Source of the DNA: Sphaerisporangium sp. TRM90804
GTDB lineage: Bacteria > Actinomycetota > Actinomycetes > Streptosporangiales > Streptosporangiaceae
NCBI RefSeq assembly: GCF_029846175.1
Contig: NZ_JARWAC010000016.1
Location: forward strand, 62,001 to 126,000
Direction: 5' to 3'
Length of the DNA: 64,000 nt
Part shown: positions 1 through 9,459 of the stretch, one piece after another
Layout of the letters: every line of letters begins with the position of its first letter
Numbering within the stretch: position 1 is the stretch's first letter
The notes under the pieces: model-generated
What the model saw: the letters and a program-made list of their open reading frames with translations, nothing else
Database searches by the model: none
What the model was told of the DNA's origin: nothing
Program-made: the position numbers and the translations under genes

Positions 1-124
1 CCTCGCGCGATTCTGCCGGGGCCGGGGCCGGGGCCGGGGACGCGGGTGCTGCGGGGGACGGCGCCTGCGGCCAGGAGTGACCCGGCGATCCGCTCAACGG
101 GCCTCCGGGCGGAGGTGTGGTCAC
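1..124 (-). CDS. MoxR-type AAA ATPase, N-terminus only (partial)
   Basis: A GTG at 124-122 overlaps the TGA of the upstream DUF4350 gene in the pattern GTGA. The frame stays open to the window edge for 41 codons. The visible residues are a low-complexity Pro/Ala/Ser leader, and no catalytic motif is reached. In actinobacteria the gene after DUF4129 and DUF4350 is normally a MoxR-type AAA+ ATPase that often has such a disordered leader, so the identity rests on gene order alone. The 4-base overlap repeats the coupling seen at the two preceding junctions. Confidence 0.55.
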   Translation of the reverse strand, partial: MTTPPPGGPLSGSPGHSWPQAPSPAAPASPAPAPAPAESRE

Positions 125-1314
125 GGCTCTCGTGCCTGCCTTTCCAAGGTGTCGAGGTGGCCCGCCAAGGCCACGAGCCCGGCGTCGTCGGACGGCACCG
201 GGCCGTACATCACTGAACCGACCCACCGGGGATCCTGCCCCGTCCGGAGGGCGGTCGCGGCGACGATCTCCTGCGGGGTGGCGTCCGCCGCCAGCCCCAG
301 CCGCGGGGTGAGCCGCGCCACGCTCGCCGCCCGCAGCGCCGCGGCGGCGCGGTCGCGGGCGCGCCGGGCGCGGTACAGGCGGCCCCGCCCCTCGACGGTC
401 TCGGCCGCGCGGACGACGACGGGCAGCCGCTCGACCACCACGGGGCCGAGGCGGCGTCCGCGCCAGAACGCCACCAGCAGCAGCGCGACGACGAGCTGCG
501 CCACCGCCCACGGCACGCCCGCGGGGATCAGGTCGGCGGCGGAGGCGCGGCCGGAGCCGGGGGCCGGCCTCTCGCGCTCCGGCGGCACGAGCCAGATCAG
601 GACGGGCCTGGCGCCGGCGAGGTTGATCGCCAGCGCGGCGTTGCCGTCCTCGGGCAGCCGCTGGTTGGTCATGAAGGCGCCGTTGCCGAGCACGGTCACG
701 GTGGGCCCGGAGGTGGTGCGCACGAGGCTCGGGCCCTCGTCGGAGGGGTAGCAGCCGACGCCGCCGGCGCCCGCGGTGAAGGTGGCGCCGCCGATGTGCG
801 CGCTGCCGGCTCGGGCGGCGGCGGGCAGGTCGCAGGCGGGCTCGCGGGAGCGCACCGCCACCTGGCTCCTGACGGCGACTCCGGGGGCCAGGGTGGTCAA
901 CCCGATCACCGGGCCGACGAGCAGCCGGTCGGCGCGGGTGCGCGCGAGCCGGGCGGCGTCGGCGGAGCTCAGGGTCACCGTGTTGGGCACCAGGAGCTGG
1001 GCGCCGGGGCCGTCGAGCCGGAGGGCGTCGTCGACGGTGGTCACGCGTTCCACGCGCACGCCCCGCTGCCGCAGGATCTCGGCGAGCGCCTTGCTCCCGC
1101 TCAGCGTCGCGTCGGCGGGGTCGAGGCGCCGGCCCTCGGTGGAGGTGCCGGTGACCAGCGCGGTCAGCACGGCCACCACGACCACCAGCACGCCGATGAC
1201 CACGCCTCCCCGGGCGCCGCGCCAGATGCTCCCGGCGGTCGGCGAGGTGGAGGTCGCCTCGGCGCGCGTTTCCGTGGCCGGGGCCGTCTCGGGGGCGGTC
1301 ACGGCGGCCATCAC
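121..1314 (-). CDS. DUF4350 domain-containing membrane protein
   Basis: A 397-residue protein that looks like the actinobacterial DUF4350 family. A short acidic/Thr-rich N-terminus is followed by a membrane helix at about residues 35-55, an extracytoplasmic domain, and a second helix near residue 280 (AQLVVALLLVAFW) with a basic cytoplasmic tail. The extracytoplasmic part is of the GATase-like type found in DUF4350, with a segment that mentions no catalytic triad I could confirm. The GTG at 1314 overlaps the upstream TGA; ATG at 1311 is the alternative start. The biochemical role is unknown. Such genes travel with MoxR, DUF58 and DUF4129 and are thought to belong to an envelope-associated chaperone or transglutaminase-like system. 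Confidence 0.8.
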   Translation of the reverse strand: MMAAVTAPETAPATETRAEATSTSPTAGSIWRGARGGVVIGVLVVVVAVLTALVTGTSTEGRRLDPADATLSGSKALAEILRQRGVRVERVTTVDDALRLDGPGAQLLVPNTVTLSSADAARLARTRADRLLVGPVIGLTTLAPGVAVRSQVAVRSREPACDLPAAARAGSAHIGGATFTAGAGGVGCYPSDEGPSLVRTTSGPTVTVLGNGAFMTNQRLPEDGNAALAINLAGARPVLIWLVPPERERPAPGSGRASAADLIPAGVPWAVAQLVVALLLVAFWRGRRLGPVVVERLPVVVRAAETVEGRGRLYRARRARDRAAAALRAASVARLTPRLGLAADATPQEIVAATALRTGQDPRWVGSVMYGPVPSDDAGLVALAGHLDTLERQAREP

Positions 1315-2228
1315 GACCTCCCCTCGGAACCGGCGGAACCGGACCCCGCGTCACCCTCGGAGGGAGGCGGCGGCGAGCCTGCGGGCGGATCGTCCACGGA
1401 CGGCGTGCCGGTCGAGCCGGAGCGCGGCTCGCCCGCCTCACCGGCCGGGGTCGGCAAGCCCCACGGCGAGGAGGCACTGGTCGTGGAGGAGTCGGTGTCC
1501 TCGGGGAGGCGCTCACCTCGCGGTTGCTCGCCGGCGGCCGGGGTCGGCGGGTCCCACGCGGGGGAGGCGCCGGTCGCGGGGGAGCCGGTGCCGGCCATGG
1601 CCATGGCCGGCTTGGCGGCGCGCAGGGCCTCGTCGAGGTCGGCCATGGTGCGGTAGGACTCCGCGCTTCCCGGTGCCTGGCCGTAGGTGACGTCGTCGAA
1701 GAGGCGGGCCGCGGCCACCAGCCTCGGGCCGAACGCGGGCAGCTCACGCCCGGCCGCGCCGGCCAGTTCCGCGGCCGTCCTGCCGGGGTGGGGCGCGACG
1801 ACGGCGCGGTCCTCCAGGTCGCGGGCGATGGCGCGCAGGCGCTCCCTGATGGCCTCGGGCCAGCGGGACTCCGCGGCCAGGCGCTCCGCCAGGGCCCGGT
1901 GCTCGGCGGCGGTGCGCTGCCCGGCGCCGAACATGCTCTCGGCGGCGGCCCTGCGGCTCCGCGTGGCCCTTCTCGCGTGGACGGCGAGCAGGATGGCCAG
2001 CGCGACGAGCACGACGATCACGACCGCCAGGGCCAGGACGCCGCCCGGCACGCCGCCGGGGGCTCTGTCCACCAGACCGTCGATGAACTCGCCGATGAGC
2101 CTGACCACCCGCTCGAACAGCGACTCCTGCTGGTACTGGGGCTTGATCAGCTCCTGGACCGCCGCGCGCCGCGCCTCGTCGCGTCCGATGTCGTCGAGGA
2201 GCGTGCCGGCGAGCGTGAGGGCGGTCAC
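1311..2228 (-). CDS. DUF4129 domain-containing membrane protein
   Basis: About 305 residues. One strong membrane helix (VLALAVVIVVLVALAILLAV) lies near residue 60. The following cytoplasmic part contains the typical DUF4129 pattern of a helical domain with R-x-x-A-RDLE and a conserved H-P-G-R-TA-EL stretch ending in FDDV-YG. A long Pro/Ser/Gly-rich tail follows and is probably disordered. GTG at 2228-2226 overlaps the TGA of the upstream gene. DUF4129 often forms the C-terminal part of transglutaminase-like membrane proteins; here it stands alone. Function is not established. Confidence 0.82.
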   Translation of the reverse strand: MTALTLAGTLLDDIGRDEARRAAVQELIKPQYQQESLFERVVRLIGEFIDGLVDRAPGGVPGGVLALAVVIVVLVALAILLAVHARRATRSRRAAAESMFGAGQRTAAEHRALAERLAAESRWPEAIRERLRAIARDLEDRAVVAPHPGRTAAELAGAAGRELPAFGPRLVAAARLFDDVTYGQAPGSAESYRTMADLDEALRAAKPAMAMAGTGSPATGASPAWDPPTPAAGEQPRGERLPEDTDSSTTSASSPWGLPTPAGEAGEPRSGSTGTPSVDDPPAGSPPPPSEGDAGSGSAGSEGRS

Positions 2229-3787
2229 GGCGCTCCGGCGGGGCCGGGAGGCCGCATGCCCTGCGCGCCCGCGGCGTGTGACGGGTGCCAGAGGTCGTCG
2301 GCGGCCGACGACACCCAGCCCTGGTGCCGCTGCTGCATCGCGGCGGTCTGCAGGACCAGGTCGAAGGCCTCGGCGCGCATCCGCCTGTCGGTGTAGAGCA
2401 GGCCGTTGACCCCCGCCTGCACCGGGTAGGTGATCATGGCGCTGAGGATGCCCCCGATGGTGAACAGCACGGTGGTCAGCACCGCGGTGGCGAGGCCGCC
2501 CTCGCCGCCGATGGACACGACCACGGTGACGATGTTGACCGGCACCGACAGGATGCCGCCCAGCATCGTCGCGATGAGCTGGGTCAGGAGCAGGATGCCG
2601 AGCACGCGCCAGAAGCTGCCGTCGACCAGCCGCCACGATCTGCGCATGGCGTCGACGACGCCGCGGCCCTCCAGCACGACCGCGGGCGAGGCGAGGGCGA
2701 AGCGGGCGGTGACCACCAGCACGTAGGCGACGCAGAGCAGGGCGAGCAGCACCCCGACGGTCACGATGGTGCCCCCGCTCGCGCCGGCCGCGGCGACCGC
2801 GACCACCACGACGACGGCGACGGCCGGCGGCGCGAGCGCGATCAGGCCGGTCAGCAGCGCCAGGCCGAACAGCGCGGGCAGCCGCGACCGGGTGAGCCGC
2901 CAGGCCTCGCCGATCGAGATGCGGCCGCCGAAGACCGCCCGCCCCAGCACTCGGGTGAGCAGCCCGGTGAGCATGGTGACCAGGAAGAACTGGATGATCA
3001 GCGAGAGCACGCTGCCGCCGAGCTGCGCGGCCAGCCCGCCGAGGGGGAGCTCGGCGTCCGAGCCGGACGGCGAGGGGTCGGCCAGCGCCCCGCCGAGCGA
3101 GGTGTAGTAGATGCCCTGGCCGACGGCGAGCGGCAGCGTGCCGATCGCGGCGGCGATCGCCGACAGCCCCAGCGTCGCCTTCGGATTGGAGCGGATGAGC
3201 TTGATGGTGCCGTCGAGGATGTCGCCCAGGCCCAGCGGGCGCAGCGGGATGATGCCCGGGCGCGGCGCCTGCGGCGGCGGCCGGAAGCCGTACGGGCCGG
3301 GGGAGTAGGCGCCCTGCGGCCCGCCGCCGTACGGAGGCGCCTGCCCCGGAGCCCCGTAGCCGGGCCCCTGGCCGGGCGGCGCGTAGGGCGGCCCCTGGCC
3401 CGGCGCGCCGTAGGGCGGCCCCTGGCCGGGCGGTCCGTAGCCGGGCCCCTGGCCCGGGGGTGCGTAGGGCGGTGCGTCGCCGGACGCGCCGTAGCCCGGC
3501 CCATGGCCGGGCGGCGCGTAGGGATGGGCCTGGCCGGGCGGGCCGTACGGGCCCTGCGGGGGGCCGGACGGCGGCGGAGGCTGGTCCGGGTGGTACGGCG
3601 GCCGACCCCGGCCGTCCCCGGGGTATGGCGGGGAGTCTCCGGGGCCGGCGCCCTGGCCGGGGCCGGGCCCGGGCCGGCCGTCGCCCGGGGCGGTCCACGG
3701 CGTCGCGCCCTGCCCGGAGTACGGCGGGGGCTGGTTCTCCGCCCATGCGGGGGGCTTGCTGGACGCGGAGCCGGGACCGTCTGACAT
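2225..3787 (-). CDS. Pro/Gly-rich polytopic membrane protein (glycerophosphodiester phosphodiesterase membrane-domain type)
   Basis: A 520-residue protein. Residues 1 to about 175 are a disordered tail of imperfect PPGQGPGYG-like repeats. The rest is a six-helix membrane domain starting at PLRPLGLGDILDGTIKLIR, a signature of the actinobacterial family annotated as glycerophosphoryl diester phosphodiesterase membrane domain. The phosphodiesterase domain itself is absent, so an enzymatic role is not implied. It is the first gene of the four-gene minus-strand operon and is divergent from mtrA. The ATG at 3787 is preceded by a weak purine-rich stretch. Function is unknown; a scaffold role in envelope assembly is conceivable. 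Confidence 0.75.
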   Translation of the reverse strand: MSDGPGSASSKPPAWAENQPPPYSGQGATPWTAPGDGRPGPGPGQGAGPGDSPPYPGDGRGRPPYHPDQPPPPSGPPQGPYGPPGQAHPYAPPGHGPGYGASGDAPPYAPPGQGPGYGPPGQGPPYGAPGQGPPYAPPGQGPGYGAPGQAPPYGGGPQGAYSPGPYGFRPPPQAPRPGIIPLRPLGLGDILDGTIKLIRSNPKATLGLSAIAAAIGTLPLAVGQGIYYTSLGGALADPSPSGSDAELPLGGLAAQLGGSVLSLIIQFFLVTMLTGLLTRVLGRAVFGGRISIGEAWRLTRSRLPALFGLALLTGLIALAPPAVAVVVVVAVAAAGASGGTIVTVGVLLALLCVAYVLVVTARFALASPAVVLEGRGVVDAMRRSWRLVDGSFWRVLGILLLTQLIATMLGGILSVPVNIVTVVVSIGGEGGLATAVLTTVLFTIGGILSAMITYPVQAGVNGLLYTDRRMRAEAFDLVLQTAAMQQRHQGWVSSAADDLWHPSHAAGAQGMRPPGPAGAP

Positions 3788-4101
3788 ATCCCAATCCTGG
3801 CACGGCGCACCGGTCCCCGTGGCGGCCCGTCACCGGATCGACGCGGTGAGGACCGAGCGGACACGCCGTACATGGCGCAGACTTGGGGGAGGACGGCACC
3901 AGACCGGCGGCGCGCCACGCGACAGGCCCATCCGGCCAGATCATTGGCGGGTTCCGTAACGTGCGCCTAAAATTCGGCTTTCAGTAGGGCTATTGACCGA
4001 TCGTTTATCACCCAGCGATGACTCACAGGTAGCCTTCGGTCGGCCGTACGGCTTTTTCGCCTCAAACTCCCACACCAGTGTGCAGAACGAATGAGGGGCC
4101 C
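3788..4101 (+). promoter_or_regulatory. Divergent intergenic region upstream of mtrA
   Basis: No gene is visible in these 314 bases. The right half (about 3955-4060) is the most AT-rich part and should hold the mtrA promoter. TTGACC at about 3992 and TAGCCT at 4031 are promoter-like hexamers but do not pair at normal spacing. GAGGGG at 4093-4098 is the likely ribosome-binding site for mtrA. The promoter assignment is tentative. Confidence 0.35.
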
Positions 4102-4779
4102 ATGAAAGGACGCGTGCTTGTCGTCGACGACGACGCCGCTCTCGCCGAGATGCTCGGCATCGTCCTTCGGGGCGAGGGCTTCGAGCCCTCGTTCGTATCC
4201 GACGGGGACAAGGCGCTCGACGCGTTCCGCGACACCAGGCCCGATCTGGTGCTCCTCGACCTGATGCTCCCGGGAGCCGACGGCATCGACGTCTGCCGCC
4301 GCATCAGGGCCGAGTCGGGCGTGCCGATCGTGATGCTGACCGCCAAGAGCGACACGATCGACGTCGTGCTCGGCCTGGAGTCCGGGGCCGACGACTACAT
4401 CGTCAAGCCCTTCAAGCCGAAGGAGCTGGTGGCGCGGGTGCGGGCGCGGCTGCGCCGCACCGACGAGCCGACGCCGGAGGTCCTGCAGATCGGCGACATC
4501 ACCATCGACGTCGCCGGCCACTCGGTGAAGCGGGCGGACGAGACCGTCAACCTCACCCCGCTGGAGTTCGACCTGCTGGTCGCGCTGGCTCGCAAGCCGC
4601 GCCAGGTCTTCACCCGCGAGGTGCTGCTCGAACAGGTGTGGGGATACCGCCACGCGGCCGACACACGCCTGGTCAACGTGCACGTGCAGCGGCTCCGCGC
4701 CAAGATCGAGAAGGACCCCGAGCACCCCGAGATCGTGGTCACCGTCCGCGGCGTCGGCTACAAGGCCGGCCCGGCCTAG
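4102..4779 (+). CDS. mtrA: Response regulator MtrA
   Basis: A 225-residue OmpR-family regulator. The receiver domain occupies residues 1-115, with the acidic pocket VVDDD at 7-11, the phosphoacceptor Asp53 in LLDLMLPG and Lys in IVKPF. The winged-helix DNA-binding domain follows, ending in VTVRGVGYKAG. The identity with MtrA is clear along the whole length. ATG at 4102 is preferred over an in-frame upstream codon at 4078 because GAGGGG sits just before it and the protein then starts directly at the receiver fold. In actinobacteria MtrA coordinates cell division, cell-wall remodelling and development. mtrB follows after 25 bases and lpqB overlaps mtrB, so the three form one operon. Confidence 0.97.
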   Translation: MKGRVLVVDDDAALAEMLGIVLRGEGFEPSFVSDGDKALDAFRDTRPDLVLLDLMLPGADGIDVCRRIRAESGVPIVMLTAKSDTIDVVLGLESGADDYIVKPFKPKELVARVRARLRRTDEPTPEVLQIGDITIDVAGHSVKRADETVNLTPLEFDLLVALARKPRQVFTREVLLEQVWGYRHAADTRLVNVHVQRLRAKIEKDPEHPEIVVTVRGVGYKAGPA

Positions 4780-4804
4780 GCGGCCGGCCCCGTCCCTGGC
4801 CCCC

Positions 4805-6562
4805 ATGGCCCCGCAGACCTCTTCCGCCGCCGCCCGCGCCGCCCCCGGGCCCAGGCCGAAGAAGAAGACCCGGCGGACCCCGCGCCAGATCGCGCGCGGG
4901 GTGCGCAGGCGGGCCCGGCGCGCCGCCGGGCGGTTGCGCCGGGGGTGGCGGCGCTCCCTCCAGCTCAGGGTCGTCACCAGCACGCTGGTGATCTCCATGA
5001 CCGTCGTCGCGGTGCTCGGCTTCTTCCTCATGCAGATGATCGACACCGCCGTGCTGGACGGCCGGTTCGACTCCGCCACCGCCGAGGCCCAGGCCAACGT
5101 GGCGACCGTGGCGAGCTTCATCACCAACCAGCCGCCGGTGAACCAGCCCTCGGGGACGGCGGAGAACGGCGAGCCCGACACCGCGCCCGAGAGCGCCGTC
5201 GACCGGGCGGCCGACGCCCTGGCCAAGCGCGCCGACCTGCGCTACAGCGTGATCATCTTGAACGCCGACAAGGTCGGTGAGGACCGCGGCACCGACGACG
5301 TCGCCCCCAAGAGCGTCACCCGCAAGCTCCGCGAGAAGGTGCGCGAGACGCAGGACCCTCCCCAGGCGCAGTACACCCCGGTCTACTACGCGGGCCGGCC
5401 CAACCCGGTGCCCGCGCTGGCCATCGGCTCCCTGGTGCCCACCGTCTACGGCGACTACGAGGTCTACCACTTCTTCCCGCTCGAAGACGACGTGAACACG
5501 CTGTCGCAGGTGCAGCAGTGGCTGGTCGTCGTGGGCGCCGCGCTGGTGCTGCTCCTGGCGGCCGTGGCCTCGCTGGTCACCCGGCAGGTCGTCATTCCGG
5601 TCCGGCTGACGCGGCAGGCCGCCGAGCGCCTGGCCGCGGGGAAGCTGGAGGAGCGGCTGCGCATCCGCGGCGAGGACGACCTCGCCCGGCTCGCGGTCTC
5701 GTTCAACGAGATGGCCTCCAACCTCGCCCTGAAGATCCACCAGCTCGAAGAGCTGTCGCACGTCCAGCGGCAGTTCGTCTCCGACGTCTCCCACGAGCTG
5801 CGCACGCCGTTGACCACCGTGCGCATGGCGGCCGACCTGCTGTACGAGAGCCGCGAGGACTTCGACCCCGCAGCCGCGCGGTCGGCCGAGCTCATGCAGG
5901 CCCAGCTCGAACGCTTCGAGTCGATGCTGGCCGACCTGCTGGAGATCAGCCGGTACGACGCCGGCGCCGCCACGCTGGACGTCGACTCGGTCGACATGCG
6001 CGACGTGGTGCTCAGGGCGGTCGGCGACTCCCAGCCGCTCGCCGAGCGCAAGGCCACCCGGCTCGACCTGCGGCTGCCCAACGAGCCCTGCATGGCCGAG
6101 GTCGACAGCCGCCGCGTCGAGCGCATCCTGCGCAACCTGCTGTTCAACGCCATCGAGCACGGCGAGGGGCGCGACATCGTGGTCACGCTGGGCGCCGACC
6201 GCGACTCGGTGGCCGTGGCCGTACGCGACCACGGGGTCGGGCTCAAGCCGGGGGAGGAGACCATGGTGTTCGACCGGTTCTGGCGCGCCGACCCGTCGCG
6301 GGCCCGCACCATCGGCGGCACCGGCCTCGGCCTGGCGATCTCCAGGGAGGACGCCATGCTGCACGGCGGGTGGCTCCAGGCCTGGGGCCTTCCGGGCGAG
6401 GGGTCGCAGTTCCGGCTGTCGCTGCCCCGGCAGGCCGGTTCCGAGCTGCGCGGCTCGCCGCTGCCCCTGGTGCCGCCGGAGATCGAGATACGGCGCACCT
6501 GGCGCGGCCAGGCCACCCCGGTGCTGTCTCCCGCGATCGAAGGGGGCTTCGATGGCGACTGA
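4805..6562 (+). CDS. mtrB: Sensor histidine kinase MtrB
   Basis: A 585-residue kinase. A strongly basic cytoplasmic leader precedes the first helix (residues about 60-80). An extracytoplasmic sensor follows, then a second helix at about 240-262 and HAMP. The dimerisation domain has the phosphorylated His330 in VSHELRTPL. The ATPase domain shows N in LLFNAIEHG, the G1 box DHGVGL and the G2 box GGTGLGLAI. It phosphorylates MtrA. The last 11 bases overlap the start of lpqB, whose product is known in mycobacteria to act on MtrB from the outside. ATG at 4805 gives the usual family length. Confidence 0.96.
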   Translation: MAPQTSSAAARAAPGPRPKKKTRRTPRQIARGVRRRARRAAGRLRRGWRRSLQLRVVTSTLVISMTVVAVLGFFLMQMIDTAVLDGRFDSATAEAQANVATVASFITNQPPVNQPSGTAENGEPDTAPESAVDRAADALAKRADLRYSVIILNADKVGEDRGTDDVAPKSVTRKLREKVRETQDPPQAQYTPVYYAGRPNPVPALAIGSLVPTVYGDYEVYHFFPLEDDVNTLSQVQQWLVVVGAALVLLLAAVASLVTRQVVIPVRLTRQAAERLAAGKLEERLRIRGEDDLARLAVSFNEMASNLALKIHQLEELSHVQRQFVSDVSHELRTPLTTVRMAADLLYESREDFDPAAARSAELMQAQLERFESMLADLLEISRYDAGAATLDVDSVDMRDVVLRAVGDSQPLAERKATRLDLRLPNEPCMAEVDSRRVERILRNLLFNAIEHGEGRDIVVTLGADRDSVAVAVRDHGVGLKPGEETMVFDRFWRADPSRARTIGGTGLGLAISREDAMLHGGWLQAWGLPGEGSQFRLSLPRQAGSELRGSPLPLVPPEIEIRRTWRGQATPVLSPAIEGGFDGD

Positions 6563-8453
6563 GGCGGCCGCCCCGGCGCCGCCCGCCGGGCCCGGCTCCC
6601 CGGCCCCCCGGCACTTCGGCGGCCCCCGGCGTTCCGTCCGCCCCCGGCACTTCGGCGGCCCCCGGCGGGCCGGGTGGGCGCGGGCGGGCCTCTGGCCGGC
6701 GACGGCCGTCCTCATGCTGGTGCTGGGACCGGCCGCCTGTTCGACGGTGCCGACCGGCGGCACCATCGTCGCCGCCCGCGGCGCCGGCGGCGACGACCCG
6801 CTCAGCCAGCCGTACGTGCGCATACTGCCCGCGCCGCCGAAACCGAACGCCTCGCCCCGGGACATCGTGACCGGCTTCCTGGCCGCCTCCGCGAGCTTCG
6901 ACGACCCGTTGCGCGGCGTGGCGCGCCAGTACCTCACGGGTGAGGCGCAGCGCACCTGGAGCCCGTTCGACGCGCGGACGATCTACGACAGCACCCAGCC
7001 CGAAGGGGAGCCGCTCGGCGAGGAGCTCCAGCGCGCCCACGTCACCGTCAAGGGCACCGTGCTCGGCACCATCGACGGCGACGGTCACTACGTGGCGAGC
7101 GACGCCTCCCCCGACAGCCGGCCCGACAACGCCTTCACCCTGGTGAAGGTGGGCGGCCAGTGGCGCATCTCCGCGGCGCCGGCCGGGCTGCTGCTGTCCA
7201 ACGACGACTTCAAGCGCGCCTACCGCGCCTTCGACCTGTACTTCGGCGCCGCCGGGGTGGAGGGCCTGGTAGCCGACCAGGTGCGGGTGCCCATCGACCC
7301 CAGCGTGGGCCTGGCCAAGTCGCTGGTGCGCAAGCTGCTCGACGGGCCCACCAGGCCCCTGCAGGGGGCGGTCGAGTCGGCGTTCAAGCCCGCCGACGGC
7401 AGCGTCGACGTCGACGTCAACGACGTCTTCGTGGAGGGGGACGTCGTCGTGGTCGACTTCACGTACGGCGTCGTGGAGGCGGCCCGGGCCGAGGGCGACC
7501 GCAGGGCGCTGTCCGCCCAGCTCTCCTGGACGCTCAAGCCGCTCACCGAGGCCCGGCGCATCGAGGTGCGGGTCAACGGCGAGCAGTTCCCCGGCGCCCC
7601 GTTCTTCATCGACCCCCAGGAGTACGAGCACTTCAGCCCCGACGTGCTGTCCGGCCGGCCCGGCGCCTACTTCCTGAAGGACGGCAGGCTGCACGATCTC
7701 GACAAGGAGACCGGCAACCCCGTGGTGCCCGGCGACGACGCCACCGAGGACCGGCGGTACACCGGCCTCGCGGTCTCCAACGACCTGCCGGCCAAGGTGG
7801 CGGCGCTCGACAAGGAGGCCGGCGTGTGGGTCCGCGGCGTCGCCCCGGGCAACCCGTGGCAGCGCTGGATCCAGGGCACCCGGCTGACCCAGCCCTCCTG
7901 GGACCGCTACGGGGACGTCTGGTCGGTCTCGCGCACCGGCACGCGCCGCTCCGCGGTCTTCCGCGCCCGCGACGCCTCCCGGCAGATCCAGGTGCCCGCC
8001 ACCGGCCTGGAGTCCAGCGAGGTCAAGGCGTTCCGCGTCGCCAGGGACGGCGCCCGGGTGGCGGTCATCTCCGACGACGGGCACGGCGACCAGGTGCTGG
8101 TGGGCTCGATCAACAGGACCGGCGGCTGGGCGGTGCAGAACCTGCGCGCGCTGATCCCGCCCGAGGAGGGGCAGCGGATCCGCGACATCGCGTGGCAGGA
8201 CGCGAGCACGCTGCTGGTGCTCACCGACAGCAAGTCCGACCGCGAGCTCACCCCGTGGTCGGTCACGCAGGGCATACGCCTGGAGACCGCCAAGGCGGCC
8301 GCCCGCATCGAGAGCATCAGCGCGGCCCCGGGCCCCGTCGCGGTGCTCGCCGGCACGGCCGGCGGCGAGGTGCTGATCTGGGACCCCAAGAAGTCCGGGT
8401 GGGTCACCCTGGTGGCCGGCGACGCGGGCTCCCCGGTCTACCCCCTCGGCTGA
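6552..8453 (+). CDS. lpqB: Lipoprotein LpqB
   Basis: A 633-residue lipoprotein with GerMN domain (about residues 230-330) and a C-terminal LpqB beta-propeller. The lipobox is LGPAAC, cysteine near residue 63. In mycobacteria LpqB binds the sensor part of MtrB and modulates MtrA activity, and this gene is the third of the same operon. The start at 6552 overlaps mtrB. The resulting cytoplasmic leader before the signal helix is about 40 residues long, which is longer than usual. It contains a 36-base direct duplication (6606-6631 and 6642-6667) that repeats PRHFGGPRR. No good alternative start exists between 6552 and the signal helix. Confidence 0.95.
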   Translation: MATEAAAPAPPAGPGSPAPRHFGGPRRSVRPRHFGGPRRAGWARAGLWPATAVLMLVLGPAACSTVPTGGTIVAARGAGGDDPLSQPYVRILPAPPKPNASPRDIVTGFLAASASFDDPLRGVARQYLTGEAQRTWSPFDARTIYDSTQPEGEPLGEELQRAHVTVKGTVLGTIDGDGHYVASDASPDSRPDNAFTLVKVGGQWRISAAPAGLLLSNDDFKRAYRAFDLYFGAAGVEGLVADQVRVPIDPSVGLAKSLVRKLLDGPTRPLQGAVESAFKPADGSVDVDVNDVFVEGDVVVVDFTYGVVEAARAEGDRRALSAQLSWTLKPLTEARRIEVRVNGEQFPGAPFFIDPQEYEHFSPDVLSGRPGAYFLKDGRLHDLDKETGNPVVPGDDATEDRRYTGLAVSNDLPAKVAALDKEAGVWVRGVAPGNPWQRWIQGTRLTQPSWDRYGDVWSVSRTGTRRSAVFRARDASRQIQVPATGLESSEVKAFRVARDGARVAVISDDGHGDQVLVGSINRTGGWAVQNLRALIPPEEGQRIRDIAWQDASTLLVLTDSKSDRELTPWSVTQGIRLETAKAAARIESISAAPGPVAVLAGTAGGEVLIWDPKKSGWVTLVAGDAGSPVYPLG

Positions 8454-8500
8454 CCACGCCCCGTCCCGTTTCTGTCGGTGGTGGGGCGCAGGGTGGACGG

Positions 8501-9238
8501 GTGCTGAGCGCCTGGCTCGATCTGCTGCTGCCCCCCGCCTGCGCCGGGTGCGCCCGGCCCGGCGCCGTGCTGTGCCGCGGCTGCGCCGGCGAGCTGTGCG
8601 GCGATCCCCGGCCCAGGCCGCCCGGCCACGTGCCCGGCCTGCCCGACTGCTGGTCGGCCGCCCGTTACGAGGGGGCGGCGCGCCGCGCCATCCTCGCCTA
8701 CAAGGAGCGCGGGCGCACGGCGCTGGCCGCGCCGCTCGCCGCCTGCCTGGCGTCGGCACTCCTGGCGGCCCCGCGGCCGCCGGGCGCCGCGCTGGCCCTG
8801 GTGCCGGTGCCCAGCGCGCGGGCCGCGGTGCGGCGGCGCGGGCACGATCCCGTCCGGCGGCTCGCGGCGCTCGCCGTCCCGGCGCTGCGGGCGCGCGGGT
8901 GGCCGGCCGTGCTCGCGCCGGTGCTGCGGCAGCGCCGCCGGGTGCGCGACCAGGCGGGCCTGGGAGCCTCGCAGCGGGCCGAGAACCTCGCCGGGGCATT
9001 CGGGGTGGTCGGCGAGTGGGACGCCGCTCAGCGGCGCGTCTGGGGCCGGGCGCGGGCCGTCGCGGTGGTGGTCGACGACATCGTGACCACCGGCGCCACG
9101 CTGGCGGAGGCCGCCGCGGCGCTGCGTCGCGAGGGCGTCGAGGTGCCGCTCGCCGTCACCCTGGCGGCCACTCCGCGCCGGCCCGGCGGCCCCGGGCGGC
9201 GGTGGGTCATCCCGGCTTTGCCGCAACCTGTCCGGTGA
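8501..9238 (+). CDS. comF: ComF family protein (phosphoribosyltransferase-like)
   Basis: A 245-residue protein. The N-terminus has the ComF zinc-binding pattern CAGC-ARPGAVLC-GC-GELC. The C-terminal type I phosphoribosyltransferase fold contains the PRPP loop VVVDDIVTTGAT at about residues 188-199. ComF is needed for DNA uptake in competent bacteria; its role in actinobacteria is not settled. GTG at 8501 is chosen because it places the first Cys motif at the usual distance. The order lpqB-comF-hpf-secA is conserved in actinobacteria. Confidence 0.93.
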   Translation: MLSAWLDLLLPPACAGCARPGAVLCRGCAGELCGDPRPRPPGHVPGLPDCWSAARYEGAARRAILAYKERGRTALAAPLAACLASALLAAPRPPGAALALVPVPSARAAVRRRGHDPVRRLAALAVPALRARGWPAVLAPVLRQRRRVRDQAGLGASQRAENLAGAFGVVGEWDAAQRRVWGRARAVAVVVDDIVTTGATLAEAAAALRREGVEVPLAVTLAATPRRPGGPGRRWVIPALPQPVR

Positions 9239-9459
9239 GCCGGTGAAAAGTGGGCGACACGCGCGACACGCCCGGGATAGATCGAATTTCTGGTCCATCA
9301 CCGAAGGTAATGAAATGGTCAAATCACGCGAACCTCACTTCGTCGGCGAGGTACCACAGCGGGGTACGGTCGCCCCTGCTCAGCGGAGGGAAGAACCCCT
9401 GGCGGGCGGGCCGCCCGCGACGGGCGGGGCCCGCCGGGAGGGCGCGCGGCACCCGCGAG
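9239..9459 (+). other. Gene-free stretch after comF
   Basis: No credible gene is present. The first half is unusually AT-rich for this genome (GGTAATGAAATGGTCAAATC). The second half (about 9398-9440) is a run of GGGC/GCCC inverted repeats that could fold as a terminator for the mtrA-comF transcript, although there is no T-tract. Confidence 0.4.
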
